DNA of 64,000 bases from Vibrio tubiashii (GTDB taxonomy: Bacteria > Pseudomonadota > Gammaproteobacteria > Enterobacterales > Vibrionaceae). The stretch is taken from contig JRWQ01000010.1 of NCBI GenBank assembly GCA_000775715.1, positions 1 through 64,000 on the forward strand, in the 5' to 3' direction. The translations under genes and the position numbers were made by a program. The notes under the pieces were generated by a model. The model did not search any database. It saw only the letters and a list, made by a program, of their open reading frames with translations, and was not told where the DNA came from. Positions 27,378-37,258 of this stretch are shown here, piece by piece. Position 1 is the first letter of the stretch. Each line of letters starts with the position of its first letter.

Positions 27378-29966
27378 GTGCTTGAAGCCTACCGTAAACA
27401 CGTCGAAGAGCGTGCTGCTGAAGGAGTTGTTCCTAAACCACTAGATGCCGAGCAAGTTGCTGGCTTAGTTGAACTCCTCAAAACCCCACCTCAAGGTGAA
27501 GAAGCATTTATTCTTGACCTACTAGAGAATCGTATCCCACCGGGTGTTGATGAAGCTGCTTATGTAAAAGCAGGTTTCCTTACGGCTATTACTAAAGGTG
27601 AAGTGGAATCGCCGCTAGTGAGTCGTGAAAAAGCAGCACAGCTACTTGGTACAATGCAGGGCGGTTACAACATCGCTCCACTTGTTGATTTGCTAGATGA
27701 TAACGCTCTAGCCCCAATCGCTGTTACAGCACTATCGCACACACTACTGATGTTTGATGCTTTCTACGACGTAGAAGAGAAAGCAAAAGCTGGCAATGAA
27801 TATGCTAAGCAAGTTCTTCAGTCGTGGGCGGATGCTGAGTGGTTTACTTCGAAAGAGAAAGTCGCTGAAAAAATCACGGTTAAAGTATTTAAAGTGACGG
27901 GTGAAACTAACACCGATGACTTATCTCCAGCACCAGATGCATGGTCTCGTCCTGACATCCCTGTTCACGCGAAAGCAATGCTTAAGATGGAGCGTGACGG
28001 TATCAACCCTGACGAAGCGGGTAGTGTTGGTCCTATCAAACAGATCGAAGAGCTGCAAAAAGACGGTATCCCACTCGCTTATGTGGGTGACGTTGTAGGT
28101 ACAGGTTCTTCACGTAAGTCTGCGACTAACTCAGTGCTTTGGTTTATGGGTGAAGACATCCCTTACGTACCAAACAAGCGCACCGGTGGTATCTGTCTAG
28201 GTGGTAAGATCGCGCCTATCTTCTACAACACAATGGAAGATTCAGGTGCATTACCAATCGAGCTAAACGTTCAAGACATGAACATGGGTGATGTGATTGA
28301 CATCTACCCATATGAGGGTGTTGTACGTAAAGATGGCGCAGAAATCTCAAGCTTCGAACTAAGCAAAGTATTGCTTGATGAAGTTCGAGCTGGTGGTCGT
28401 ATCCCACTTATCATCGGTCGTGGCTTAACAAGTCGTGCACGTACTTCTCTAGGTCTGGGCGAGACGGACCTATTCGCAAAACCTGTTGACCCTTCTGCTT
28501 CTGATAAAGGCTACACGCTTGCACAGAAGATGGTAGGTAAAGCATGTGGCGTTGAAGGTGTTCGTGCAGGTCAATACTGTGAGCCTAAAATGACAACGGT
28601 GGGTTCTCAGGATACCACGGGTCCTATGACGCGTGATGAACTAAAAGATTTAGCGTGTCTTGGCTTCTCGGCAGATTTAGTGATGCAGTCATTCTGTCAC
28701 ACTTCTGCTTATCCAAAACCTGTCGATGTGAACACTCACCACACGCTACCTGACTTCATTATGAACCGTGGTGGTGTGTCACTGCGTCCAGGTGATGGTG
28801 TTATTCACTCATGGCTGAACCGTATGCTTCTTCCTGATACGGTAGGTACAGGTGGAGACTCTCATACTCGTTTCCCACTAGGTATTTCATTCCCTGCAGG
28901 TTCTGGCCTGGTTGCGTTTGCTGCAGCAACAGGGGTGATGCCGCTTGATATGCCGGAATCAATCTTGGTTCGCTTTAAAGGTGAAATGCAACCTGGTATC
29001 ACGTTACGTGATTTGGTTCATGCCATCCCTTACTACGCGATTCAGCAAGGTCTATTGACGGTTGAGAAAGCAGGTAAGATCAATGAATTCTCTGGTCGCG
29101 TGCTGGAAATTGAAGGTGTTGAGCATCTAACTGTTGAGCAAGCGTTTGAGCTGTCAGATGCATCAGCAGAGCGTTCAGCTGCGGGCTGTACGGTTAAGCT
29201 ATCTCAAGAGTCTATCGAAGAGTACCTAAACTCGAACATCACTATGCTTAAGTGGATGATCTCGGAAGGTTACGGTGACCGCCGTACCATCGAGCGTCGT
29301 ATTACAGCGATGCAAGAGTGGCTAGCGAACCCAGAGTTGATGGAAGCGGATGCGGACGCAGAGTACGCGCACGTGATTGAAATTGACTTGGCAGAAATCG
29401 ATCAGCCAATTCTATGTGCACCAAACGATCCAGATGACGCACGTCTGCTATCTGAAGTTCAAGGTACAAACATCGATGAAGTGTTCATCGGTTCATGTAT
29501 GACGAACATTGGTCACTTCCGTGCTGCAGGTAAACTGTTAGAGCAATATGGTGGTCAGCTTGATACTCGTCTGTGGGTTGCTCCACCGACTAAGATGGAC
29601 CGTGATCAGCTCACTGAAGAAGGCTATTACGGTATTTATGGTCGTGCAGGTGTTCGTATTGAAACTCCTGGTTGTTCACTATGTATGGGTAACCAAGCGC
29701 GCGTTGCTGATAAAGCGACAGTAATGTCTACCTCAACACGTAACTTCCCGAACCGTCTAGGTACTGGTGCAAACGTGTACCTCGCATCCGCTGAGCTGTC
29801 AGCAGTAGGTGCTATTCTAGGTAAGATTCCGACTAAGGAAGAGTACTTAGAGTATGCTAAGCAGATCGATGCGACAGCCGCTGATACTTACCGTTACTTG
29901 AATTTCCATACTATGGAACAGTACACCAACAAGGCTGACAAGGTTATCTTTCAAGAACCCGCTTAG
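27378..29966 (+). CDS. acnB: Bifunctional aconitate hydratase 2 / 2-methylisocitrate dehydratase
   Basis: TCA-cycle enzyme interconverting citrate and isocitrate. 862 residues starting at GTG ([11 protein letters not shown]) with GAGAGGAAA as ribosome site. Order of domains is that of AcnB: HEAT-like N-terminal domain (1 to about 160), swivelling domain 4 next, then domains 1-3. [4Fe-4S] ligands are Cys707 (GSCMTN), Cys766 and Cys769 (CSLC). AcnB of E. coli is also an RNA-binding regulator when its cluster is lost. yacL lies downstream as in enterics. Confidence 0.97.
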   Translation: MLEAYRKHVEERAAEGVVPKPLDAEQVAGLVELLKTPPQGEEAFILDLLENRIPPGVDEAAYVKAGFLTAITKGEVESPLVSREKAAQLLGTMQGGYNIAPLVDLLDDNALAPIAVTALSHTLLMFDAFYDVEEKAKAGNEYAKQVLQSWADAEWFTSKEKVAEKITVKVFKVTGETNTDDLSPAPDAWSRPDIPVHAKAMLKMERDGINPDEAGSVGPIKQIEELQKDGIPLAYVGDVVGTGSSRKSATNSVLWFMGEDIPYVPNKRTGGICLGGKIAPIFYNTMEDSGALPIELNVQDMNMGDVIDIYPYEGVVRKDGAEISSFELSKVLLDEVRAGGRIPLIIGRGLTSRARTSLGLGETDLFAKPVDPSASDKGYTLAQKMVGKACGVEGVRAGQYCEPKMTTVGSQDTTGPMTRDELKDLACLGFSADLVMQSFCHTSAYPKPVDVNTHHTLPDFIMNRGGVSLRPGDGVIHSWLNRMLLPDTVGTGGDSHTRFPLGISFPAGSGLVAFAAATGVMPLDMPESILVRFKGEMQPGITLRDLVHAIPYYAIQQGLLTVEKAGKINEFSGRVLEIEGVEHLTVEQAFELSDASAERSAAGCTVKLSQESIEEYLNSNITMLKWMISEGYGDRRTIERRITAMQEWLANPELMEADADAEYAHVIEIDLAEIDQPILCAPNDPDDARLLSEVQGTNIDEVFIGSCMTNIGHFRAAGKLLEQYGGQLDTRLWVAPPTKMDRDQLTEEGYYGIYGRAGVRIETPGCSLCMGNQARVADKATVMSTSTRNFPNRLGTGANVYLASAELSAVGAILGKIPTKEEYLEYAKQIDATAADTYRYLNFHTMEQYTNKADKVIFQEPA

Positions 29967-29994
29967 GTCTTGAAGGCTTATTAGCTATTATGCG

Positions 29995-30024
29995 AGCGCC
30001 CACCAGTTGGTGGGCGCTTTTTTT
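29995..30024 (+). terminator. Intrinsic terminator of acnB
   Basis: AGCGCCCACC, AGTT loop, GGTGGGCGCT, then a T-run. One of the strongest in the window. Confidence 0.95.
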
Positions 30025-30034
30025 GTGGGGGCGC

Positions 30035-30108
30035 GAACGGACTTCGTCCTATGGAGAGCGGGAGCGCTTCGCTTTTGGAAAACGAGAACGGGCTTCGCCC
30101 TTCGGGAG
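30035..30108. repeat. Mini-hairpin repeat cluster after acnB
   Basis: Three units: GGACTTCGTCC at about 30039, GCGCTTCGC at about 30064, GGGCTTCGCCC at about 30090 (the last followed by TTCGGGAG). Each is a short stem with a TTC loop in a GAAC/GAGA-rich frame. Same unit as at 13688-13795, and likewise placed upstream of a heptamer array. Confidence 0.65.
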
Positions 30109-30169
30109 GTGGGATTACTGATTTATCAAAAGCGGTTTACAGCATCGGTTCTCCAAGGGGATAAAATCT

Positions 30170-30240
<71 letters not shown>

Positions 30241-30294
30241 CTCCCCGGCCATTAAGTTAGAGTTAGAGTTAAACACATTCGCAAGAGGCGCCCT

Positions 30295-30666
30295 ATGGAA
30301 TTTGAGTTTATTAGAAACACATTGATGGGTGAATATTACGTAAAGTCCAGTATGGGGCATGAAATTGTAGCGCGTTGGCTACAAGAAGAAGTCGGCAAAG
30401 ATTGGCAGAAAATCGAGCGAGTTGAGCAGTTAGTTCGCTGTGCTCGAGCGAATCCTCAACAAGAAAATCTTCTTGAAGGAACAGAAATTTCGCTAACAAT
30501 TCAAGGTGATGAAGTGACGGTTCAGGAAAACGTTCTGGCTCATGGACAAGAAATGGAAGCCGATAGCGAGTTTGATTTCTATAACAGTGAAAGCCTTGCA
30601 AACTGTGGTATCGACGACTTTGAAGATCTTATTATGCAATGGAAAAGTTTCCTAACGACGAAATAA
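30295..30666 (+). CDS. yacL: YacL family protein (UPF0231)
   Basis: Small acidic cytoplasmic protein, 123 residues, of unknown function. MEFEFIRNTLMGEYYVKSSMGHE at the N-terminus (in two blocks) and the DFEDLIMQWKSFL end are the family hallmarks I recognise. Position after acnB is conserved with E. coli. No catalytic motif seen. Confidence 0.9.
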   Translation: MEFEFIRNTLMGEYYVKSSMGHEIVARWLQEEVGKDWQKIERVEQLVRCARANPQQENLLEGTEISLTIQGDEVTVQENVLAHGQEMEADSEFDFYNSESLANCGIDDFEDLIMQWKSFLTTK

Positions 30667-30683
30667 TGCACTGCTATGGTGAG
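30667..30683. promoter_or_regulatory. Possible second NtrC site (degenerate)
   Basis: TGCACTGCTATGGTGAG fits GCACC-N5-GGTGC with two mismatches. Its centre is 51 bp from that of the perfect site at 30717-30735, about five helical turns, which favours cooperative binding. Confidence 0.45.
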
Positions 30684-30710
30684 CTATTCTAAGCTTGCTT
30701 CAATATTGTG

Positions 30711-30741
30711 AATAAGGCGCACCTATTTGGTGCGCTTTATT
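30711..30741 (+). promoter_or_regulatory. NtrC-type enhancer site doubling as yacL hairpin
   Basis: GCGCACC, TATTT, GGTGCGC (30717-30735) contains a perfect GCACC-N5-GGTGC NtrC site. With AATAA/TTATT flanks it also makes a 13-bp stem with one wobble and a CTTTATT end, which may terminate yacL. Centre is about 85 bp before the -12 element of the sigma-54 promoter. Confidence 0.7.
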
Positions 30742-30779
30742 CGTTTGTAACACTCCTATTATGTATTGTTATCAATTAA

Positions 30780-31193
<414 letters not shown>

Positions 31194-31220
31194 GAATTCA
31201 AAGGATTGGAGACAATAAAG

Positions 31221-32450
31221 ATGGAATTAACAACTACAGTAACAGAATTACGTTACGCACTAGACACCTTTTTCTTCCTCATTTCGGGTGCGTTAGTTAT
31301 GTGGATGGCGGCAGGTTTTGCCATGCTAGAAGCTGGTCTAGTTCGCTCTAAAAACACCACGGAAATATTAACTAAAAACTTCTGTCTATACGCGATTGCT
31401 TGTACGACATTCTTAGTAGTGGGTTACAACATAATGTATGTAGATAACAGCGAAGGCGGTTGGCTACCATCATTAGGTGCGCTGATTGGTACCCAAGGCG
31501 AGGGGGCTGACCATTCGCTAGAGTCTGACTTCTTCTTCCAAGTTGTGTTTGTTGCAACTGCGATGTCTGTAGTGTCAGGTGCCGTGGCAGAGCGTATGAA
31601 GCTTTGGTCTTTCCTTATCTTTGCAGTCGTACTAACAGCCTTCATCTACCCAGTAGAAGGTTACTGGACTTGGGGCGGTGGTTTCCTTTCAGAAGCTGGC
31701 TTCAGTGACTTCGCTGGTTCAGGTATCGTGCACATGGCAGGTGCAGCAGCAGCTCTAGCAGGTGTACTACTACTTGGCGCTCGTAAAGGCAAATACGGGA
31801 AAAACGGTGAAATTTACCCAATTCCTGGGTCAAACATGCCTTTAGCGACATTAGGTACATTCATTCTATGGTTCGGTTGGTTCGGCTTCAACGGTGGTTC
31901 TCAGCTAATGGTTTCTGACTTCGAGAACGCAACAGCAGTAGGTCAAATCTTCCTTAACACAAACGCAGCAGCAGCAGCTGGTGCAATTGCAGCGCTTCTT
32001 GTATGTAAAACAACTTGGGGTAAAGCGGATTTAACTATGATTCTTAACGGTGCGTTAGCAGGTCTTGTCGCTATCACTGCTGACCCTCTGTCACCATCGC
32101 CACTAGCAGCAGTAAGCGTGGGTGCGGTTTCAGGTGCACTAGTCGTATTCAGCATCATTGGCCTTGATAAGCTTAAGATTGATGATCCAGTAGGTGCGAT
32201 TTCTGTTCATGGTGTGTGTGGCTTCTTTGGCCTAATGGTTGTGCCACTAAGTAACGGTGATGCATCATTCGGTTCTCAGCTTCTTGGTGCAGCAGTAATC
32301 TTCGCTTGGGTATTTGGTGCTAGCTTAGTGGTATGGGCAATCCTTAAAGCGACAATCGGTATCCGTGTTACTGAAGATGAAGAGATGGAAGGTATGGATA
32401 TGCATGACTGTGGCGTAGGCGCTTACCCAGAGTTCGTTACCGTTAAATAA
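31221..32450 (+). CDS. amtB: Ammonium transporter
   Basis: Inner-membrane ammonium channel, 409 residues with 11-12 membrane segments. Start MELTTTVTEL at 31221 with GGAG upstream; a TTG at 31206 would add five residues. The family signature (about residues 160-185) DFAGSGIVHMAGAAAAL carries the first pore His, and SVHGVCGFFG the second. No N-terminal signal peptide of the E. coli type is evident; the protein begins close to the first membrane helix. GlnK gene just upstream. Confidence 0.96.
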   Translation: MELTTTVTELRYALDTFFFLISGALVMWMAAGFAMLEAGLVRSKNTTEILTKNFCLYAIACTTFLVVGYNIMYVDNSEGGWLPSLGALIGTQGEGADHSLESDFFFQVVFVATAMSVVSGAVAERMKLWSFLIFAVVLTAFIYPVEGYWTWGGGFLSEAGFSDFAGSGIVHMAGAAAALAGVLLLGARKGKYGKNGEIYPIPGSNMPLATLGTFILWFGWFGFNGGSQLMVSDFENATAVGQIFLNTNAAAAAGAIAALLVCKTTWGKADLTMILNGALAGLVAITADPLSPSPLAAVSVGAVSGALVVFSIIGLDKLKIDDPVGAISVHGVCGFFGLMVVPLSNGDASFGSQLLGAAVIFAWVFGASLVVWAILKATIGIRVTEDEEMEGMDMHDCGVGAYPEFVTVK

Positions 32451-32495
32451 GTGACTGACTACTTGAAGTAACATAAAGTTACAAATAAACATGAC

Positions 32496-32524
32496 AAAAA
32501 CCTGCTCTGATGAGTGGGTTTTTG
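32496..32524 (+). terminator. Intrinsic terminator of amtB
   Basis: AAAAACCTGCTC, TGAT loop, GAGTGGGTTTTT: a 12-bp stem with two wobble pairs ending in T-runs. Confidence 0.85.
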
Positions 32525-32572
32525 CGTTTTTGTCCGTTGTTTTCTAAACTTTGATGAATATAATAACGAAAC

Positions 32573-32587
32573 TGATAAACGTTATCA
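32573..32587. promoter_or_regulatory. Fur box before fbpA
   Basis: TGATAAACGTTATCA fits the 7-1-7 Fur consensus TGATAAT-N-ATTATCA with two mismatches. It lies 25 bp before the fbpA ATG. Iron would repress the operon. Confidence 0.8.
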
Positions 32588-32611
32588 TTACCACGTTAAA
32601 GGATTCAATCG

Positions 32612-33628
32612 ATGAAAAAACTGCTGACTCTTTCTGCATTAGCTTGTGCGACAATCGCACCGACAGCGGCAATCGCTGCAGAGGAAGTGAACGTATACTC
32701 TTACCGTCAACCATTTTTAGTTGAACCAATGTTCAACGAGTTCACGAAAGAGACGGGTATTAAAGTAAACGTTAAGTTTGCGAAGAAAGGTCTCGCAGAG
32801 AAGCTGGCTCAAGAGGGAGAATACAGCCCTGCTGATGTAATTCTAACTGTGGATATCAGCCGTCTATCTGAACTCACTAAGAAAAACCTAGTTCAAGCGG
32901 TTGAGAGCGAAGTTCTTGAGAAGAATATTCCGGCTCAGTACCAAGACACAAACAACGAGTGGTTTGCCCTAACAACACGTACGCGTAGCGTTTACTCTTC
33001 ACGTGACCGTGTTGGTCGCCTAGGTGAAGATTTCACTTACGCTGATCTTGCTAAGCCTGAGTTCAAAGGCAAAATCTGTACTCGTAGCGGTAAGCACCCA
33101 TACAACGTTTCTTTAGTTTCAGCAATGATTGCTCATGAAGGCGAAGCTGCGACAAAAGAGTGGCTAGAAGGTGTGAAAGCGAATCTGGCTCGTAAGCCTC
33201 AAGGTAATGACCGCGCGCAAGTTAAAGCAATCAAAGAAGGTCTATGTGACGTTTCTCTGGGTAACAGCTACTACTTAGGTAAGATGGTTAACGACGCTGA
33301 GCAAAAAGCTTGGGCAGATGCTGTATACATTAACTTCCCTAACCAGAAGTCGACGGGTACACACGTAAACATCTCTGGTATGGCAATGGCTAAATACTCT
33401 CCAAACAAAGAGAATGCGGTTAAGCTAATGGAGTTCCTATCAGGTGATGCAGCACAAAGTATGTACGCTGAAGTGAACTACGAATACCCTGTTAAAGATG
33501 GTGTTAAGCGTTCTGAGTTAGTGGCGTCTTGGGGTGACTTCCGTCCAGACACTATTTCTTTAGATGAGATCGCTGACCATCATGAAGCGGCAATTAAACT
33601 TCTAGACGAAGTTAAGTTCGACCTATAA
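32612..33628 (+). CDS. fbpA: Ferric iron ABC transporter, periplasmic binding protein
   Basis: Binds Fe3+ in the periplasm for the FbpBC importer. 338 residues with a signal peptide (about 22 residues, ending AAIAA). Class of bacterial transferrins; paired tyrosines in GNSYYLGKM are the usual iron ligands, with VNVYSYRQPFL at the mature N-terminus. A Fur box sits upstream. The permease follows after 175 bp holding a hairpin. Confidence 0.95.
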   Translation: MKKLLTLSALACATIAPTAAIAAEEVNVYSYRQPFLVEPMFNEFTKETGIKVNVKFAKKGLAEKLAQEGEYSPADVILTVDISRLSELTKKNLVQAVESEVLEKNIPAQYQDTNNEWFALTTRTRSVYSSRDRVGRLGEDFTYADLAKPEFKGKICTRSGKHPYNVSLVSAMIAHEGEAATKEWLEGVKANLARKPQGNDRAQVKAIKEGLCDVSLGNSYYLGKMVNDAEQKAWADAVYINFPNQKSTGTHVNISGMAMAKYSPNKENAVKLMEFLSGDAAQSMYAEVNYEYPVKDGVKRSELVASWGDFRPDTISLDEIADHHEAAIKLLDEVKFDL

Positions 33629-33666
33629 TAGTTTATGGCGAGTCATTGACTTGCTGTATTGAACAC

Positions 33667-33710
33667 AGCCTCAAGTCGCTCTTTTTGTTGAGTAGCTTGA
33701 GGTTGTTTGT
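33667..33710 (+). terminator. Hairpin between fbpA and fbpB
   Basis: AGCCTCAAG pairs with CTTGAGGTT around a 20-base loop, then TGTTTGTTTAT. Likely partial terminator, giving more binding protein than permease. Confidence 0.6.
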
Positions 33711-33803
33711 TTATAAGGGTATAAATACCCTAAACTATTAAAGGGATATGAGATGTATTTGCAACCGCATTTATTTTGCATTGATCCCATTTGTATGTAG
33801 GCG

Positions 33804-35429
33804 ATGAAAGAAAAAAACTCTTTATGGAAAACCAGTAGTGGAGCGCTTGCTGTACTACTGGTTTTGCCGATCTTAGCGATATTTATCACCGCTGTTGGTG
33901 AAACCAATGAGCTTTTCGCTCATTTGATGTCAACGGTGATGCCAACCTACGCATACAATACTTTAGTGCTAGTAGCAGGCACTATGGCACTGTCTTTGGT
34001 ATTTGGCGTACCATCGGCTTGGATTATGGCCATGTGCCGAATTCCGGGTGAGCGCGTTTTACAATGGGCATTGGTTCTTCCTCTTGCTATGCCGGGCTAT
34101 ATCGTTGGGTATATTTTTACTGACTGGTTTGATTTTGCCGGACCAGTGCAGATCTTACTGCGCGATTTGACGGGGTGGGGGCCTGGTGATTATTGGTTCC
34201 CTGATATTCGCACCTTGACTGGAGCGATCATCGTTTTAGCGTTAGTTTTCTACCCTTATGTCTACCTTCTTTGTCGCGCGGCATTTATGGAGCAGAATGT
34301 CTCGTTACTTCAGTCAGCAAGGCTGTTGAAGTGTTCTCCACTTGAGAGTTTCCGCCGTATCTCCTTGCCGTTGGTTCGACCGTCAATCGCGGTGGGCTTA
34401 TCCTTAGTCGCAATGGAAACCATCGGCGATTTTGGTACTGTAAGCTACTTTGCCGTCAACACATTAACAACAGCGGTCTATGACACTTGGCTTGGTTACT
34501 CAAGTCTGACGGCTGCAGCTAAGATCTCAGCGATTATGCTTGTTGTGGTGATTTTATTGCTCAGTGCCGAGCGGTACAGTCGACGTAAACAGAAACTATT
34601 TCAAAGTCAATTTAGTAGCCGAGAAGACTTTCGCTACGAGCTAAGCGGCTGGAAAAAATGGGCAGCGGTGCTTTGGTGCTGGGGGCTTGTTTGTGTGGCG
34701 TTTATCTTTCCACTCGGGCAACTAATCATCTACGCTTATAAGTACTTCGCTCAGAGTTGGACTGTCGAGTTTCGTCAGTATGCGCTCAACAGCCTCTATG
34801 TTTCGCTATCCGCAGCAGTGTTAGGGGTGTTGGTCGCTTTAGTGGTCAACTTTTGCCAACGAGTTAATCCGGGTCGGAGTAGCTTAGCCTTTATGCGCCT
34901 CTCTTCAATGGGCTATGCCGTTCCGGGAACTGTGCTAGCTATTGGCGTGATGGTTCCTGTTCTGTTTATGGATCACTTAGTCAATGATATTGCCAAAGCG
35001 ATGGAGTGGGGAAGACCAGGGCTAATACTCTCCGGTTCTATGTTTGCCATTATCTTTGCTATGGTGGTGCGCTTTTCTGCCGTCGCGATAGGCAGTATTG
35101 AGAGTAGCCTGAGTAAAGTCTCTCCTTCACTAGATATGGCATCGAGAACCATGGGCTGCGGTGCGAACACTATGTTGTGGCGGGTGCATCTTCCGCTAGT
35201 TCGCCGTGGAGCATTAATTGCGGGATTACTGGTCTTTATTGAATCAATGAAAGAGCTCAATGCGGCTTTGTTGCTGCGTCCGTTTAATTTTGAAACATTA
35301 GCCACTTACGTCTATAACTTTGCCTCTGATGAACACTTAGAGCTGGCTGCGCTTCCCGCTGTATTGTTGGTTTTGGTTGGCTTAGTGCCTTTAGTTATCG
35401 TTAACCGTTCTCTGGAGCATTCCCACTAA
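33804..35429 (+). CDS. fbpB: Ferric iron ABC transporter, permease
   Basis: Inner-membrane permease made of two MetI-like halves in one chain, 541 residues with about 12 membrane segments. EAA-loop-like segments are seen in each half (SARLLKCSPLESFRRISLPLVRP, in two blocks near 170-195, and GCGANTMLWRVHLPLVRRG near 455). The stop shares one base with the fbpC start (TAATG). The ribosome site is weak. Confidence 0.94.
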   Translation: MKEKNSLWKTSSGALAVLLVLPILAIFITAVGETNELFAHLMSTVMPTYAYNTLVLVAGTMALSLVFGVPSAWIMAMCRIPGERVLQWALVLPLAMPGYIVGYIFTDWFDFAGPVQILLRDLTGWGPGDYWFPDIRTLTGAIIVLALVFYPYVYLLCRAAFMEQNVSLLQSARLLKCSPLESFRRISLPLVRPSIAVGLSLVAMETIGDFGTVSYFAVNTLTTAVYDTWLGYSSLTAAAKISAIMLVVVILLLSAERYSRRKQKLFQSQFSSREDFRYELSGWKKWAAVLWCWGLVCVAFIFPLGQLIIYAYKYFAQSWTVEFRQYALNSLYVSLSAAVLGVLVALVVNFCQRVNPGRSSLAFMRLSSMGYAVPGTVLAIGVMVPVLFMDHLVNDIAKAMEWGRPGLILSGSMFAIIFAMVVRFSAVAIGSIESSLSKVSPSLDMASRTMGCGANTMLWRVHLPLVRRGALIAGLLVFIESMKELNAALLLRPFNFETLATYVYNFASDEHLELAALPAVLLVLVGLVPLVIVNRSLEHSH

Positions 35430-36460
35430 TGAGCTGTGCATTATCAATTAAAGACTTAACCTGTAAATACGATGAGCAAACCACGGTGTTAGAGGCTTTG
35501 TCACTCGAAGTTGAACAGGGTGAGATTGTCTGCTTGCTCGGAGCAAGTGGTTGCGGAAAAACCACCCTGCTTAAAGCGATTGCAGGTCTGTTACCGCTCA
35601 GCTCAGGGGTAATGAGTCTTAACTGTATGACCATTGATGATGGTGCGAACTGGCTTCCTCCTGAGCAGCGTAATATAGGCATGATCTTTCAAGACTACGC
35701 ACTGTTTCCACACTTAACTGTGGCTGAAAATATTGCATTTGGTCTGCGCAAACTGCCACAAGCTGAGCAATCGGAAAAAGTCAATGAGATGCTTGATCTG
35801 GTTCACTTAGATGGTTACGGCGATCGCTATCCTCATCAACTCTCTGGCGGTCAGCAGCAGCGAGTTGCCATTGCACGTTCCCTCGCTTATAAGCCTGATC
35901 TGTTACTGCTTGATGAGCCGTTTTCTAATATCGATACCCAAGTTCGCCATGAGTTGATCGCTGAGATCCGTAAGATCTTTAAAAAGCAGGGTGTGACGGC
36001 AATTTTCGTGACTCATAGCCGTGAAGAGGCGTTTGCCTTTGCGGACAAGATGGCGGTGATGAATCATGGTGTGATTGAGCAATACGGCACGGCCAGTGAG
36101 CTTTATTATCAGCCATCGAGTAAGTTTGTTGCTGACTTCTTAGGTGGCGGTAGTTACCTAACTGCGAAACGTTCATCTCAGTCTGAATTTGAAACGGATC
36201 TAGGTGTAGTAGAGGCTATTACTCAGCATGAGATTCAAATCGGCGCGAGTTGCGAACTTTTGCTTAGACCACAGCATGTTCAGATTAGTGCGGCTGAAGA
36301 GAGTAGTGTAAAGGTGCTCGAACAGCAGTTTATGGGTGACCATTGTCGCTACGTGATTGATGCTGGTGGCCATCGTTTACTTGCAAGTTCCGCAGAGCCG
36401 CTATCTATCGGTCAGCAAGTTGCGGTCAAAATCGAAACTCAGGGTGTGTTGGCTTTTTAG
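35429..36460 (+). CDS. fbpC: Ferric iron ABC transporter, ATP-binding protein
   Basis: ATPase of the FbpABC importer, 343 residues. Walker A GASGCGKTT near 38, Q-loop FQDYALFPH, signature LSGGQQQRVAIARSL near 138, Walker B LLLLDEPFSNID, H-loop VTHSREEAFAFAD. The C-terminal 100 residues are a TOBE-type regulatory part, which in FbpC can hold ferric iron. Translation coupled to fbpB. Confidence 0.95.
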   Translation: MSCALSIKDLTCKYDEQTTVLEALSLEVEQGEIVCLLGASGCGKTTLLKAIAGLLPLSSGVMSLNCMTIDDGANWLPPEQRNIGMIFQDYALFPHLTVAENIAFGLRKLPQAEQSEKVNEMLDLVHLDGYGDRYPHQLSGGQQQRVAIARSLAYKPDLLLLDEPFSNIDTQVRHELIAEIRKIFKKQGVTAIFVTHSREEAFAFADKMAVMNHGVIEQYGTASELYYQPSSKFVADFLGGGSYLTAKRSSQSEFETDLGVVEAITQHEIQIGASCELLLRPQHVQISAAEESSVKVLEQQFMGDHCRYVIDAGGHRLLASSAEPLSIGQQVAVKIETQGVLAF

Positions 36461-36565
36461 AACAAGTTAGTCACTTACTTTGGTTTGCTCTATCTTATGC
36501 AGAGTGCTACGGAAATAACCACACATAGTCCCAACGAAGGGGTTAGACGATAACAAGGAAGTGAA

Positions 36566-37180
36566 ATGAAACTGTACGAAACCGCCATGACACCAAGCTG
36601 CAAGCGCGTTAATCTCTTTCTCAAGGAAATCGGTGGAGAGGTCGAGCGAGTTGCGCTCAATGTTCGTGAAGGCGATAACCTAGCTGATGGGTTTAAATCG
36701 AAAAGTGTTAACGGAAAAGTGCCTCTGTTAGAGCTTGAAGATGGTACAACGCTTTGTGAGAGTGTCGCAATTTGCCGTTATTTTGATGAAATGTTTACCA
36801 ACAATCTTGCCCTGTTTGGTTCCAATCCGCTTGAACGTGCCCAAGTGGAAATGTGGCATCGTGTGGTTGAGTTCCAAGGCTTGTACACTGCTTTTCAAGC
36901 GTTTCGCAATATCACCGCGATATACAAGGATCGTGAAAACTGTGTCACGGCGTGGGGAGAGGAATCTAAATCACGTGTGAGTGAGTTTCTTCCTGTGTTG
37001 GAGAGCAGGCTTGCCGAAAGTGGGTATATTGCAACCAATGATTTTACTATCGTCGACATTACCGGGTACATTTTTGTAGGTTTTGCTATCAATGGGCTTC
37101 AAATTGAGGTGTTAGAGCGCTATCCGAATATCGCTCGTTGGTTTGAAAAACTGTCGCAGCGAGAGGCGTTTCAAAGCTAA
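36566..37180 (+). CDS. Glutathione S-transferase family protein
   Basis: 204 residues. N-terminal thioredoxin fold (MKLYETAMTPSCKRVNLFLKE; the Ser/Cys near 11-12 in the active-site turn), glutathione-binding KVPLLELEDGTTLCESVAIC near 51-70, then an all-helical C-terminal domain. Substrate unknown. Good ribosome site (AAGGAAG). Stands alone, 105 bp after fbpC. Confidence 0.85.
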   Translation: MKLYETAMTPSCKRVNLFLKEIGGEVERVALNVREGDNLADGFKSKSVNGKVPLLELEDGTTLCESVAICRYFDEMFTNNLALFGSNPLERAQVEMWHRVVEFQGLYTAFQAFRNITAIYKDRENCVTAWGEESKSRVSEFLPVLESRLAESGYIATNDFTIVDITGYIFVGFAINGLQIEVLERYPNIARWFEKLSQREAFQS

Positions 37181-37195
37181 CTCTTGCTACAGAGC

Positions 37196-37223
37196 AAAAA
37201 AAGCCCGGCTATACGGCCGGGCA
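37196..37223 (-). terminator. Terminator of the chb operon (minus)
   Basis: GCCCGGC, five- to six-base loop, GCCGGGC; on the minus strand seven T follow. It lies 36 bp beyond the mutase stop. On the plus strand it follows the glutathione transferase by 22 bp and may end that transcript too. Confidence 0.88.
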
Positions 37224-37258
37224 AATACATCCACCTATAGGGTAGTGAATCAAGCAAA

